This document shows, in pieces, positions 15,456 through 22,927 of a stretch of DNA of 25,464 bases. Positions within the stretch are counted from its first letter, which is position 1, and each line of letters begins with the position of its first letter. Source of the DNA: JAIOHN01 sp038258185 (GTDB lineage: Bacteria; Chloroflexota; Anaerolineae; Aggregatilineales; Phototrophicaceae); assembly GCA_038258185.1 (NCBI GenBank), contig JBBSQD010000062.1, positions 1 through 25,464 on the forward strand, given 5' to 3'. The position numbers and the translations under genes are program-made. Below the pieces are notes generated by a model, which saw only the letters and a program-made list of their open reading frames with translations, was not told where the DNA came from and ran no database searches.

Positions 15456-16790
15456 ATGCGCAATTTCATCTGCTTGATTTTACTCTTCGTCCTGCTGGCC
15501 GTACCGGTTGCTGCGCAGGATGAGACACAGGAAGCATCCCCGGCAACGGGAACGGTTACAGAGGCGGATGCTGTGCTGGCAACCGCACAGGCCTTAGTCG
15601 CCACAACGGAAGCGCGGATGAACAGCATTGAAGAATCCGCTGTCCGGGTGGATAACGGCGTGAATATGGCATTTAATCTATTGGGGCTGTTCGAGGCGAT
15701 TGGCTTTCTGGTGACGGTGGCTGCGGGTGTGGCGGCGCTGGTCGGTATCCCGCGTTTTATCTCCGCGCAGAACGAATTGCAGGAGGCGCGGAAGCGGTTT
15801 GACGAAGAAATTGACGCATCCCGCAAGCGGCTGGAGCATGAGGCCGCCGAAAACGAGCAGCAGCTCAGCGCGTTACGGGCAGAGCTGAAACAATCGACGC
15901 GTAACGAAACGCTGGCGCTGTCGTTTTTGCCGCTGGGCGAAAGTCAGTACAAGTCCGGCGATTTCAAGGGCGCGTTGAGCATGTACGGTCGTGCGCTGGA
16001 ACTGGATGGTAACAACCCGATCATCCGCTATCGCATGGGTTATGTGTATACGCAGTCCGGCCAGTTGGAAGAAGCCGAGAAAAATCTGAAGCTGGCGCTG
16101 GATATCGAGAAGGATTTTGCACCGGCGCTGGCGGTGCTGGGTTATACCTACCGGCGGATGGCGGAACGTATGGACGAAGGTGTTGAGCGCGATCTGCTGA
16201 ATAATCAGGCGGAACAGCAGCTTTTGCGGGCGCTGGCCCTATCGCCAAGACTGGTAGATGATGATGGCGAGTCGTGGTGGGGTTCGCTGGGTGGATTGTA
16301 CCGGCGGCGTGGTCAGGTTGACCAGGCGATTTATGCTTACACCAAAGCCGGTGAAGTCATGCCGAATTCGTCGTATGCGTTTAGTAATCTGGCGCTGCTG
16401 TATATGCAGAAGGGCGAGGCCAAGAATATGATTGATACCTATCGCAAGGTGGAGCAACTGGCGATCGGTGAGATTCAGGCCAATCCGGATAATTACTGGG
16501 CGAATGCCGACTGGCTGACGGCCAGCCTCGCTTTGAATAAGCTGGATGAAGCCGAACGAGCGCTGATGGCGGTGTGCACGACCGCCCCTGCAGATTCGTC
16601 GTATGCGCTGGAAAGCCAGATGGACACAATGGGTCGGCTGGCGAAAGCGCTGGAACCGGAACATGCGCGGGTGGTGCAGACCTATATTGAGCGGCTGGCG
16701 GTCTTTACCGAGGAATCGCGCACCAAGCAGCAGGCGATTGTGGAAAAAGAAACGCAGACCAAGCTGAAAGCCGTTCAGATTTCCGAGTAG
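15456..16790 (+). CDS. Membrane-anchored TPR protein, paralogue lacking LSDAT
   Basis: The product from ATG 15456 has 444 residues: signal peptide MRNFICLILLFVLLAVPVAA, an external stretch (about 21-70), a membrane helix (about 74-98), a charged coiled coil (about 104-150) and a TPR region (about 155-410). An in-frame ATG at 15402 would add 18 basic residues before the signal; AGGGG there lies too close, so I prefer 15456, whose ribosome site is also imperfect. The TPR part matches the preceding protein closely, sharing GYxYRRxAE, GESWWxxLGGxYRxRG, an SSY-LAL block, and NPDxY. It is thus a tandem paralogue, about 65 bases downstream and probably in one operon. It lacks the LSDAT domain and ends in a charged helix. 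A hetero-complex with its neighbour is an attractive inference. Confidence 0.88.
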   Translation: MRNFICLILLFVLLAVPVAAQDETQEASPATGTVTEADAVLATAQALVATTEARMNSIEESAVRVDNGVNMAFNLLGLFEAIGFLVTVAAGVAALVGIPRFISAQNELQEARKRFDEEIDASRKRLEHEAAENEQQLSALRAELKQSTRNETLALSFLPLGESQYKSGDFKGALSMYGRALELDGNNPIIRYRMGYVYTQSGQLEEAEKNLKLALDIEKDFAPALAVLGYTYRRMAERMDEGVERDLLNNQAEQQLLRALALSPRLVDDDGESWWGSLGGLYRRRGQVDQAIYAYTKAGEVMPNSSYAFSNLALLYMQKGEAKNMIDTYRKVEQLAIGEIQANPDNYWANADWLTASLALNKLDEAERALMAVCTTAPADSSYALESQMDTMGRLAKALEPEHARVVQTYIERLAVFTEESRTKQQAIVEKETQTKLKAVQISE

Positions 16791-16847
16791 ATTACCGGGG
16801 ATTGAGAAGTCAAATTGCGTAATTGCTTTTCCCCTCTATCCCCCGCC

Positions 16848-16880
16848 CTTTCTCCCACAAGGGGAGAAAGAGAGCTTTTT
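16848..16880 (+). terminator. Terminator after the TPR gene pair, within a C/G-rich repeat
   Basis: CTTTCTCCC (16848-16856) pairs perfectly with GGGAGAAAG (16862-16870), with CTTTTT at 16875-16880. A second hairpin with CCCCTC and GAGGGG arms follows at about 16894-16919. The spacer 16791-16992 holds nothing else. Confidence 0.7.
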
Positions 16881-16992
16881 AGACGCTTTAAGTCCCCCTC
16901 GCTACCTGTGGGTGAGGGGAAGCGATATTATCTTTTCAAATGGCTTCTGAAGCGGCTATATTTCAGAAGAGTCCAGTGCAGCAAACTGGCCT

Positions 16993-17397
16993 TTAGCTGA
17001 TTTCAGGCTTCATTCGCTGGCGGGCTAAAACGGCTTTCGCTTCTTCAACCGTCCCGGCAAACATGAAAAGGGAAGTCTCAAACTTCTCTTTTCCGCGGTA
17101 GGCCGTTGACACCACACTCAGGAAGCTGCGAATGACCAGGGGTAAGCCGACAAATACGACCTTCATGACATGGGGATGTCTGTTCTGTGTGACGCGTTTG
17201 AAGTGATAGGATGCGCCGGAGGGCGGGAACCCACCTTTGCGAATATCAATTACAATGTAAACAGCAGACGTCACATCCTGAAGCATCACATCCATTTCAG
17301 CATAGGCGGCATAGAAGTCATTCCATGTCCAGGGACGCTCATAAGTCATGAGTATGATGCTCTTGTCTTCGTCTTCCCAACAAATATTAATCCCCAT
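16993..17397 (-). CDS. STAS/SpoIIAA-like hypothetical protein
   Basis: This is a 134-residue soluble protein. The pattern NICWEDEDKSIILMTYERPWTWNDFYAAYAEM, then VYIVIDIRKGGFPPSG and VMKVVFVGLP, resembles the short STAS/SpoIIAA-like domains common in Chloroflexota. There a strand-helix-strand core is followed by an aspartate-bearing loop. The conserved phosphorylatable serine of true anti-sigma antagonists cannot be confirmed; GASYHF is the nearest candidate. The start ATG at 17395-17397 has GGAG about 11 bases upstream. It stands alone, convergent with the TPR pair and divergent from the hydrolase. Function is unassigned. Confidence 0.65.
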   Translation of the reverse strand: MGINICWEDEDKSIILMTYERPWTWNDFYAAYAEMDVMLQDVTSAVYIVIDIRKGGFPPSGASYHFKRVTQNRHPHVMKVVFVGLPLVIRSFLSVVSTAYRGKEKFETSLFMFAGTVEEAKAVLARQRMKPEIS

Positions 17398-17641
17398 TAC
17401 GGTTAGCTCCAGAGTGATGCGTAAAGTACAATCGATGATAAACCAGTAAAAGGCTGTTTAACCTTACACAGCATTGTATATTAAGAACATTGCAGAAACA
17501 TAATACCATGTAAGTTTTATTTCCCAAAAATATATAATTTCCCCACGGTTAGCGTTCTCATGCAGCATTCATAACAGAATCAGGTAAACATTAAACGCAT
17601 CTGGCATACTCACCACTTCATACTTATAAGGAGTGAAGCTC

Positions 17642-18463
17642 ATGAAATGGCTTAAACGCGTTCTGATCGGCGTGGTGGTGTTGATTCTGGTTGTGATCAT
17701 TGGCGGCGTGGGGGTGTTCGCGCTGGAAGCGACGGTTGGCCCCAAAGCGACGGACTTCACCAATGTGAGCTACATAGCTGAAGATGGCACGGAACTGCAT
17801 GCCTACCTGACGCAACCGGAGGGCGAAGGGCCATTCCCGGCGGTGCTGATGGTGCATGAATGGTGGGGGCTGAACAGCGAAATTACCGAGATGGCTGACA
17901 GGCTGTCTGAAGAAGGTTATGTCGTGCTGGCACCGGATACATATCGCGGTCAAACGACGGCGCTGGTACCACGGGCGATCTATCTGCGGCTGAACACGCC
18001 GGAAGCGCAGATTGATGGCGATATGCTGGCGGCATTCAATTATGTCACCGGGCTGGAAAATGTCGACAGTGAACGCGTGGGTGTGATGGGTTTCTGTTAT
18101 GGCGGCGGGGTGGCGCTGCGACATGCGGTGGAGAATCCGCAGATTGTGGCGACGGTGAACCTGTATGGCGAAACCATCCTTGACCCGACGGCGTTCGGGG
18201 CGCTGCTGCAACCCGACGCTGGCCCGGTGCTGGGTATTTTTGGCGCGGAAGACCAGCAGATCCCGGTGAGTGAAGTGGAAGAATTTACCGAAGCCCTGAA
18301 CGCGGCGGACATCGAGAACACGGTGACGATTTATCCGGGTGTGGGGCATGCCTTTGTCAATCCTGCCGGGATTGAGGCCGGGGGCGCACCGGCTGAGGCG
18401 TGGACGCAGATCACGGCGTTTTTCGAGGCGCGGTTGCAGGCTGATGCGGTCAGCGAGTCGTAA
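17642..18463 (+). CDS. Membrane-anchored dienelactone hydrolase family protein
   Basis: A 273-residue alpha/beta hydrolase. An N-terminal membrane segment (about 8-28, VLIGVVVLILVVIIGGVGVF) anchors it; the enzyme would face outward. The DLH signature is complete: VHEWWGLN oxyanion region, GFCYGGG with nucleophilic Cys, FGAEDQQIP with Asp, and GVGHAFVNP with His. The Cys-Asp-His triad distinguishes it from serine hydrolases. Family members hydrolyse dienelactones or other esters; the true substrate here is unknown. ATG 17642 has AAGGAG 8 bases upstream, better than the in-frame GTG at 17633 lying inside that site. The 17398-17641 spacer before it is AT-rich and shows no other gene. Confidence 0.92.
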   Translation: MKWLKRVLIGVVVLILVVIIGGVGVFALEATVGPKATDFTNVSYIAEDGTELHAYLTQPEGEGPFPAVLMVHEWWGLNSEITEMADRLSEEGYVVLAPDTYRGQTTALVPRAIYLRLNTPEAQIDGDMLAAFNYVTGLENVDSERVGVMGFCYGGGVALRHAVENPQIVATVNLYGETILDPTAFGALLQPDAGPVLGIFGAEDQQIPVSEVEEFTEALNAADIENTVTIYPGVGHAFVNPAGIEAGGAPAEAWTQITAFFEARLQADAVSES

Positions 18464-18480
18464 GGTGTTTTCAGTTAAGC

Positions 18481-18826
18481 GACAGGGGCTAAAGCCCCTG
18501 CCTAATGGTAGAAAGCCGCCTGAAGGCGACTGTTTTCAGTCCCGTTGACGGGGCTAGCCGGATGGGTTTAGCTGTCGGCGTGTAGATTGCGCATAGGGTT
18601 CAAAACCCCATGCTGACGCAAAAGCTGGAAACCGCTGAAGCGGTTGGCCTGGACGCTTTGAACCTCTTTAGAGGTTTAGTATCTTTTTGTAGAAGGATGT
18701 TTTGAACATCCTTCGGCACGACAGGGACTAAAGCCCCTGCCTGATGGCAGAAAGCCGCCTGAAGGCGACTGTTTCAGTCTCGTTTACGGGGCTGTGTGGG
18801 ATAGCCGGATGGCTTTAGCTTCCGGC
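18481..18826. repeat. Two near-identical multi-hairpin repeats flanking further hairpins
   Basis: Copy 1 (18481-18578) and copy 2 (18720-18826) match almost base for base. Each holds AGGGGCTAAAGCCCCT-type, CGCCTGAAGGCG and CCCGTT-ACGGGG hairpins; copy 2 has a small insertion. Between them are four more hairpins, including AACCGCT/AGCGGTT (18630-18645), AACCTC/GAGGTT (18661-18676) and a 10-bp stem at 18692-18714. Copy 2 overlaps the stop codon and last codons of the TIR gene, so it also supplies that gene's 3' end. No coding frame is convincing in 18464-18814. Confidence 0.8.
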
Positions 18827-21631
18827 GGAATCATCACCGCGCAACTCGGCCAGGAGTGCATCATATTGAGCGATAGTTGCACCGCTGGCGGCCTGCGGCA
18901 GATTATAACGGATGAGAATGTCGCGGCCTGCCTGCGCTGACTCGATAGCCTCAGCTATGCGCCCCATTCGCTGATAGACGACAGCAGTATTCACAAGAAT
19001 TGAGGCTTCTTCAGACACAGCACCAACAGCCCGGAAAATCTCAATGATCTGCTGGAAAATCTCGACAGCCTTTTCCAATTCGCCAGCATAAAAATAGATT
19101 GCAGCCATGTTATTGAGGGTGGTCGCTTCCATCGTCCGATTGCCTACCTCACGGTGCATAGGGAGAGCTTGTTCGTAATAGTCCAGTGCTTTACGCTTCT
19201 CCCCCAGGGCAGACCACGCCAGACCGATGTTGTTGAGGGTGGTCGCTTCGCCGCCCCGGTCGCCCACCGCCCTGAACAGGGGCAGCGCTTGTTCGTAGAA
19301 GTCCAGCGCTTGCCGCTTCTCCCCCAAATCATCCCACGCTAAGCCGATGTTGTTGAGCGTGGTCGCTTCGCCGCGCCGGTCGCCCACCGCCCGGAACAGG
19401 GGCAGGGCTTGGTCGTAGTAGTCCAGCGCTTTACGCTTCTCCCCCAGGGCAGACCACGCCATACCGATGTTGGTGAGCGTGGTCGCTTCGCCGCCGCGGT
19501 CGCCCACCGCCCGTCTCAGGGGCAGGGCTTGTTCGTAGTAGTCCAGCGCTTTACGCTTCTCGCCCAAATCATTCCATACTTTACCGATGTTGTTGAGAGT
19601 GGTCGCTTCGCCGCTACGGTCGCCCACCGCCTGGTACAGGGGCAGGGCTTGTTCGTAGTAGTCCAGCGCTTTACGCTTCTCGCCCAAAGCAGACCACGCC
19701 AATGCGATCTGATTGAGAAACAGTGATTCGCGACTTTGATTCCCAGTCTGGCGGCTGGCGGCCAGACCCATTTCCAGCCATTTTAAACCAAATCCTTCCC
19801 TACCATTGGTTGTTTCGATCATTCGTGGCCTAAGATAAACATAATGATATGCTTGAGATACAAAGTTTTCAGCCCGTTGTGCTAGGGCTTCATCGGGAGT
19901 TTCAGTCGTATTCCATCGGCGCACCAGTTCCGCGCCGACGAAATCGACATGCGGCAGCAGCGGGTCAAGGTGTCCCCAGTCTTCGGGCTTTAAGGTGTCA
20001 AATTGTGCGGCCTGCTCAATCACGAAATCGGCATAGCGGTTGAAGGTCGCTTCGGTTTCGTTTTCCGCGTCCAGCAGGGCGTGGGCATAAGCACGGAGTA
20101 AGGGGTGCAGGCTGTAGCTTCCGGTTTCGGCGGCGGCATCCAGCAGGCCAGCGCCTTCGAGGGTTTGCAGCGGCGTACGGGCATCGTCGGCATCAGCATC
20201 GCCCCAGATGGCGGCCAACGCATCGCGGTCAAAGATGCTGTCGGGCGCGAAAATGGCGGTCTGACGGAAACGGCGGCGCAGGTCATCGGTGGGGAGCGCG
20301 TCGTAACTCTGCGCCAAGGACAGCGCGAGATTGAGGTCTTTGTCTTTGTCGTCAATCGCCAGGTCTTTAAACGGCTGTGGCCCGGAGGCGCGTTTGTCCA
20401 GCAGGCGCAGCAGGTCGGCGGCATCATCGGCGTAGCCGCTGGCAAGCTGGGCAGCGGCCAGGGCAATCGCCAGCGTATGCCCGCCCAGACGCGTGCTGAT
20501 CTGCTGATAATCCGCGTCGGCAGGGTTCCCGCCAGCACGGGCGGCCATCAGATGAGCGCCTTCAGCCGGGGTGAGTAAATTGAGGCGAATATCCTCGCCG
20601 GCGACGCGTCCGGCCAGGGCGCTGCTGCGGGTGGTAATCAGCAAACGGCAGGCGCTACCCGCCACCGGGAAACGCTCCACCAGTTGATGCTCCCAGACAT
20701 CATCCAGCAAAATCAGCGCGGCTTTATCGCGTAAAAGGCGGCTGAGACTGAGGGCACCGTCGCGCTCGTTGGGGTAATTGTCGCGGCTGTCGCCAAAATG
20801 CACGCCGATGGAGGTTTGCAGGTCGGCGATGTTCGGCGTGCGCCCGACCTCAATCCACAGAATGCCGCTGGGAAAATGGCGGCGAATCTGACAATCTTCG
20901 GCCAACGCCGCGGCCAGCGTCGATTTGCCGATTCCGCCCAGGCCATAAAGCGCGACCGCACTCGGCGGCGCACTGATCACCGTGGGGCGGATGGCATCGG
21001 CACACAGGGCATCACGGGCGGCGTTAAACGGCTCCGGGCGGGTGATGTAACCGGGTGGCAGGGGCTTCACGCCTATGGGGTCGCCTAAAGGCGCGTCGTC
21101 GCGCAGGCGGTTGATGAGGTCGGTCAGAGCGACGGTTTCGTCACGGCTGGGGCGGCAGTCAATGGCGTTGATCTCGGCCACGGCAGGCGGAATCAGCGGG
21201 TAATCCCCGGCGCGTAAAATGGGCGTGACCGGCTTGCATTCGGCCAGGGCAAATTCCCACTCGGCCTGCACATAGGGCGAGGCAATCGCCCCCGGCCCGA
21301 CGACCAGCACAAAACGCTGGCAGCCGCGAATGGCGGTTTCGATCTCGGCGGTAAATGTTTCGCCGCGTGAAGGCAGCGACATGCGATCCCACCAAACGGC
21401 GAATCCGGCGGCGGTCAGGCGATTATAGAGGCGGCGCATGAAGGATTTGGTCAGGTCGTCATAATCGGGGTCATCGTCGGCACGGGCGTAGGACAGAAAC
21501 ACGGGAATCGGGTCGGGGCGCGGGGGTTGGTCTGGCGGGTTGGTCACAATATAGACCGCGCCATTAAAAATCTGTGTGCCGTTGATATTGACGTTGCCGC
21601 CGGTCACATCCCCGCCAATTTCGGTTGCCAT
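18815..21631 (-). CDS. TIR-NB-ARC-TPR STAND protein
   Basis: The domain order in 938 residues is as follows. A short Gly/Asn-rich N-terminal tag (GGDVTGGNVNINGTQI) precedes a TIR domain (about 41-180). That domain starts with PVFLSYARADD and has WWDRMSL at 80-86 and SPYVQAE with likely catalytic Glu124. The NB-ARC (about 195-515) has Walker A GLGGIGKST (230-238), Walker B LILLDDVW (306-313), LLITTRS, GHTLAIAL in place of GLPLA, and SLHPLLRAYA as the MHD-like His509. Five nearly identical 40-residue TPRs and two diverged ones end the protein. TIR domains of this kind can be NADases that make nucleotide signals or deplete NAD; STAND proteins use TPRs to sense ligands and oligomerise. The GGGA-like ribosome site is weak. 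Small membrane-protein genes precede it on the same strand. Copy 2 of a hairpin repeat overlaps its stop. Confidence 0.95.
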   Translation of the reverse strand: MATEIGGDVTGGNVNINGTQIFNGAVYIVTNPPDQPPRPDPIPVFLSYARADDDPDYDDLTKSFMRRLYNRLTAAGFAVWWDRMSLPSRGETFTAEIETAIRGCQRFVLVVGPGAIASPYVQAEWEFALAECKPVTPILRAGDYPLIPPAVAEINAIDCRPSRDETVALTDLINRLRDDAPLGDPIGVKPLPPGYITRPEPFNAARDALCADAIRPTVISAPPSAVALYGLGGIGKSTLAAALAEDCQIRRHFPSGILWIEVGRTPNIADLQTSIGVHFGDSRDNYPNERDGALSLSRLLRDKAALILLDDVWEHQLVERFPVAGSACRLLITTRSSALAGRVAGEDIRLNLLTPAEGAHLMAARAGGNPADADYQQISTRLGGHTLAIALAAAQLASGYADDAADLLRLLDKRASGPQPFKDLAIDDKDKDLNLALSLAQSYDALPTDDLRRRFRQTAIFAPDSIFDRDALAAIWGDADADDARTPLQTLEGAGLLDAAAETGSYSLHPLLRAYAHALLDAENETEATFNRYADFVIEQAAQFDTLKPEDWGHLDPLLPHVDFVGAELVRRWNTTETPDEALAQRAENFVSQAYHYVYLRPRMIETTNGREGFGLKWLEMGLAASRQTGNQSRESLFLNQIALAWSALGEKRKALDYYEQALPLYQAVGDRSGEATTLNNIGKVWNDLGEKRKALDYYEQALPLRRAVGDRGGEATTLTNIGMAWSALGEKRKALDYYDQALPLFRAVGDRRGEATTLNNIGLAWDDLGEKRQALDFYEQALPLFRAVGDRGGEATTLNNIGLAWSALGEKRKALDYYEQALPMHREVGNRTMEATTLNNMAAIYFYAGELEKAVEIFQQIIEIFRAVGAVSEEASILVNTAVVYQRMGRIAEAIESAQAGRDILIRYNLPQAASGATIAQYDALLAELRGDDSAGS
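19111..19710 (-). repeat. Five 120-bp tandem repeats encoding TPRs
   Basis: The DNA repeats with a period of exactly 120 bases, so a GCTT-CGCTTCTC-type block recurs at the same phase five times. The encoded units share a GEKRKALDYYEQALPL core and an EATTLNNIG end. Differences are mostly single bases, fewer at the DNA level than normal TPR divergence would give. This points to recent amplification or gene conversion inside the gene. Confidence 0.9.
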
Positions 21632-21678
21632 CGTTTATCCCGTTCACTGCGCCGTTATAGCTTCCACTATAGTATAGG

Positions 21679-21906
21679 CTAATAGCGCGGGGCGTGCTGC
21701 GGAGCCTCAGTTTTTAGGGGGATCAGCTTGTAAATCACCTTTCCAAGAGCTTTCGTAAAGTGCAGAACCGCGCTGAGCTTGCGGGCTATCGCATGGCGGC
21801 AATAAATCCCCACCACAACCGCCAGGACTCCCAAGCCACTCACTCCAGGTGATTGGAATATCTCCAACCCGAATAAGTTGATAAGAACGAGGCTCATTGA
21901 AATCAT
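21679..21906 (-). CDS. Small membrane protein (75 aa) coupled to the preceding gene
   Basis: I do not recognise it. MISMSLVLINLFGLEIFQ and SGLGVLAVVVGIYCRHAIA contain one to two hydrophobic helices, then a basic tail (ARKLSAVLHF, KALGKVIYKLIPLK). No strong ribosome site is seen. However, its ATG overlaps the stop of the upstream frame as ATGA (21903-21906), which favours translation by coupling. It ends 47 bases before the TIR-STAND start, on the same strand, so co-transcription is likely. It could be a membrane partner of that protein, but no motif shows it. Confidence 0.55.
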   Translation of the reverse strand: MISMSLVLINLFGLEIFQSPGVSGLGVLAVVVGIYCRHAIARKLSAVLHFTKALGKVIYKLIPLKTEAPQHAPRY

Positions 21907-22121
21907 AAGTTACGCGATACGTAATAGGTATGATTGGCCTCACTGGATAAACGCAGGTAATTGTTCACCGCGCTGGAACAGACAACTGCATAGCTGGAAT
22001 ACTCTATCAATACAAACACAGTCGCGTCTACATGGCATTGACTCATATAGTTCGCAAATTGCTCTTCATTGAGGTCTGCTGCAAAATACCCTCTTGTACC
22101 ATGAGTCACATTCCTGTTCAC
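21903..22121 (-). CDS. Small protein with uncertain, possibly frameshifted, N-terminus
   Basis: From GTG 22121 the frame encodes 72 residues (MNRNVTHGTRGYFAADLNEE and onward, with VFVLIEYSSYAVVCSSAVNNY). The frame stays open upstream to about 22240, and there encodes a clear hydrophobic helix (VPLIFITAILAIPYLF). No ATG, GTG or TTG is in frame there. An ATG at 22178-22180 lies in the neighbouring frame just before the helix. A single-base frameshift near 22170-22178 would join them into about 92 residues, a secreted or anchored small protein. GTG 22121 has no ribosome site. It lies between two other small membrane-protein genes and overlaps the next by ATGA. Confidence 0.5.
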   Translation of the reverse strand: MNRNVTHGTRGYFAADLNEEQFANYMSQCHVDATVFVLIEYSSYAVVCSSAVNNYLRLSSEANHTYYVSRNL

Positions 22122-22200
22122 ATTAGTAAAGAGATATGGGATTGCAAGAATAGCTGTAATGAAGATAAGCGGTACCCCATCCAGAGAACAGATGCTAATT

Positions 22201-22455
22201 TCAGATGGGTTTACCGTCCTGAGATTTGGCAGACTTTCTGGCTATTCTAAAAATCCTGGCTACTGATCCCAATATCAACCCAATTGGTGCCACATACAGT
22301 ATGAGGTAGCCTCCGAAATACACAGCAAGTAAAGGGCCGCCATAACCAAACAAAAAACCAATGATTGATAACCCTATAAAGGCCATGAGAACTGCAATTA
22401 ATGCGCCTTTGATTGCTCCGCCAAGCACACTTAAACTCAGAGCAAATTTGCTCAT
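22201..22455 (-). CDS. Small two-helix membrane protein (84 aa)
   Basis: The protein begins MSKFALSLSVLGGAIKGALI and has two hydrophobic segments: about 14-34 (IKGALIAVLMAFIGLSIIGF) and about 44-67 (LAVYFGGYLILYVAPIGLI). A basic C-terminus (RIFRIARKSAKSQDGKPI) follows. The start ATG at 22453-22455 has GAGGGT 6 bases upstream and is preferred to the in-frame TTG at 22473. It looks like the first gene of a run that leads through two more small genes to the TIR-STAND gene. I do not recognise the family; two-helix size and Gly-rich helices recall holin-like or toxin-like membrane proteins without proof. Confidence 0.7.
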   Translation of the reverse strand: MSKFALSLSVLGGAIKGALIAVLMAFIGLSIIGFLFGYGGPLLAVYFGGYLILYVAPIGLILGSVARIFRIARKSAKSQDGKPI

Positions 22456-22500
22456 AATACTACCCTCAAACAATCCGTGTTTATCTATTTGCCCGACAGA

Positions 22501-22605
22501 TTAAACTATAGTTGAAAATACTCCATATACTATTGGCTGGTCGGCGAGTGTCAGAAATTCCTCGGCGCTGAGGTTGATATTTAACACCGCTGGTCGTGTA
22601 TCCAT
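22501..22605 (-). CDS. Possible 34-residue ORF
   Basis: The frame encodes MDTRPAVLNINLSAEEFLTL followed by ADQPIVYGVFSTIV and a stop. It has reasonable amino-acid composition but no clear ribosome site. It lies just upstream of, and in the same direction as, the small membrane-protein genes. It may be a true microprotein, a remnant of a longer gene, or chance. Confidence 0.3.
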   Translation of the reverse strand: MDTRPAVLNINLSAEEFLTLADQPIVYGVFSTIV

Positions 22606-22761
22606 TTCAGTTGAAATAGAAAATGATATACTCGTTTGTATAAGCAAAAGGTGTGTTATGATTAAATGCGAACAGCATAGATGCTTTCCACACGAGCACC
22701 AATAATCTTATAACTACACCACATGCAGATTAGAAAATTAATCACATAACGAAAAACAGGC

Positions 22762-22789
22762 GGATAAGCACGTTGGCTCATCCCTACAA
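22762..22789. repeat. REP-like hairpin with CTACAA tail, copy 3 (diverged)
   Basis: GGATAAGC and GCTCATCC (22762-22783) form a stem with one mismatch around a 6-base loop, followed at once by CTACAA as in the copies at 6203 and 7378. It is the only structured element I found in the rest of the AT-rich 22606-22927 spacer. Confidence 0.45.
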
Positions 22790-22927
22790 ATTATAGGTTT
22801 ATTTTCTTAAAGAGCCTCATGGTGTCCGTAAAATTTACCCTCATGATTTATTTTTCAAACGACTTCTAAAGCAAATACCAAATCCGTGATTGACCTGGAT
22901 TTAAGCGGATATTATAGGAGCAGAGTT

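Noticed and set aside
17624..18349. Minus-strand frame of 241 codons rich in His and Arg
   Set aside because: It is antisense to the dienelactone hydrolase; the His/Arg-rich composition is typical of shadow frames in GC-rich genes.
18590..18620. GGGTTCAAAACCCC looking like a tRNA T-arm
   Set aside because: No acceptor, D or anticodon arm can be drawn around it; it is one of the hairpins between the twin repeats.
18481..18826. Possible CRISPR-like direct repeats
   Set aside because: There are only two copies of about 100 bases, with internal hairpins and no regular spacers.
22657..22704. Plus-strand 15-codon frame with a good ribosome site (MIKCEQHRCFPHEHQ)
   Set aside because: The AAGGTG site and Cys/His content are suggestive, but it is too short and isolated to support without conservation data.
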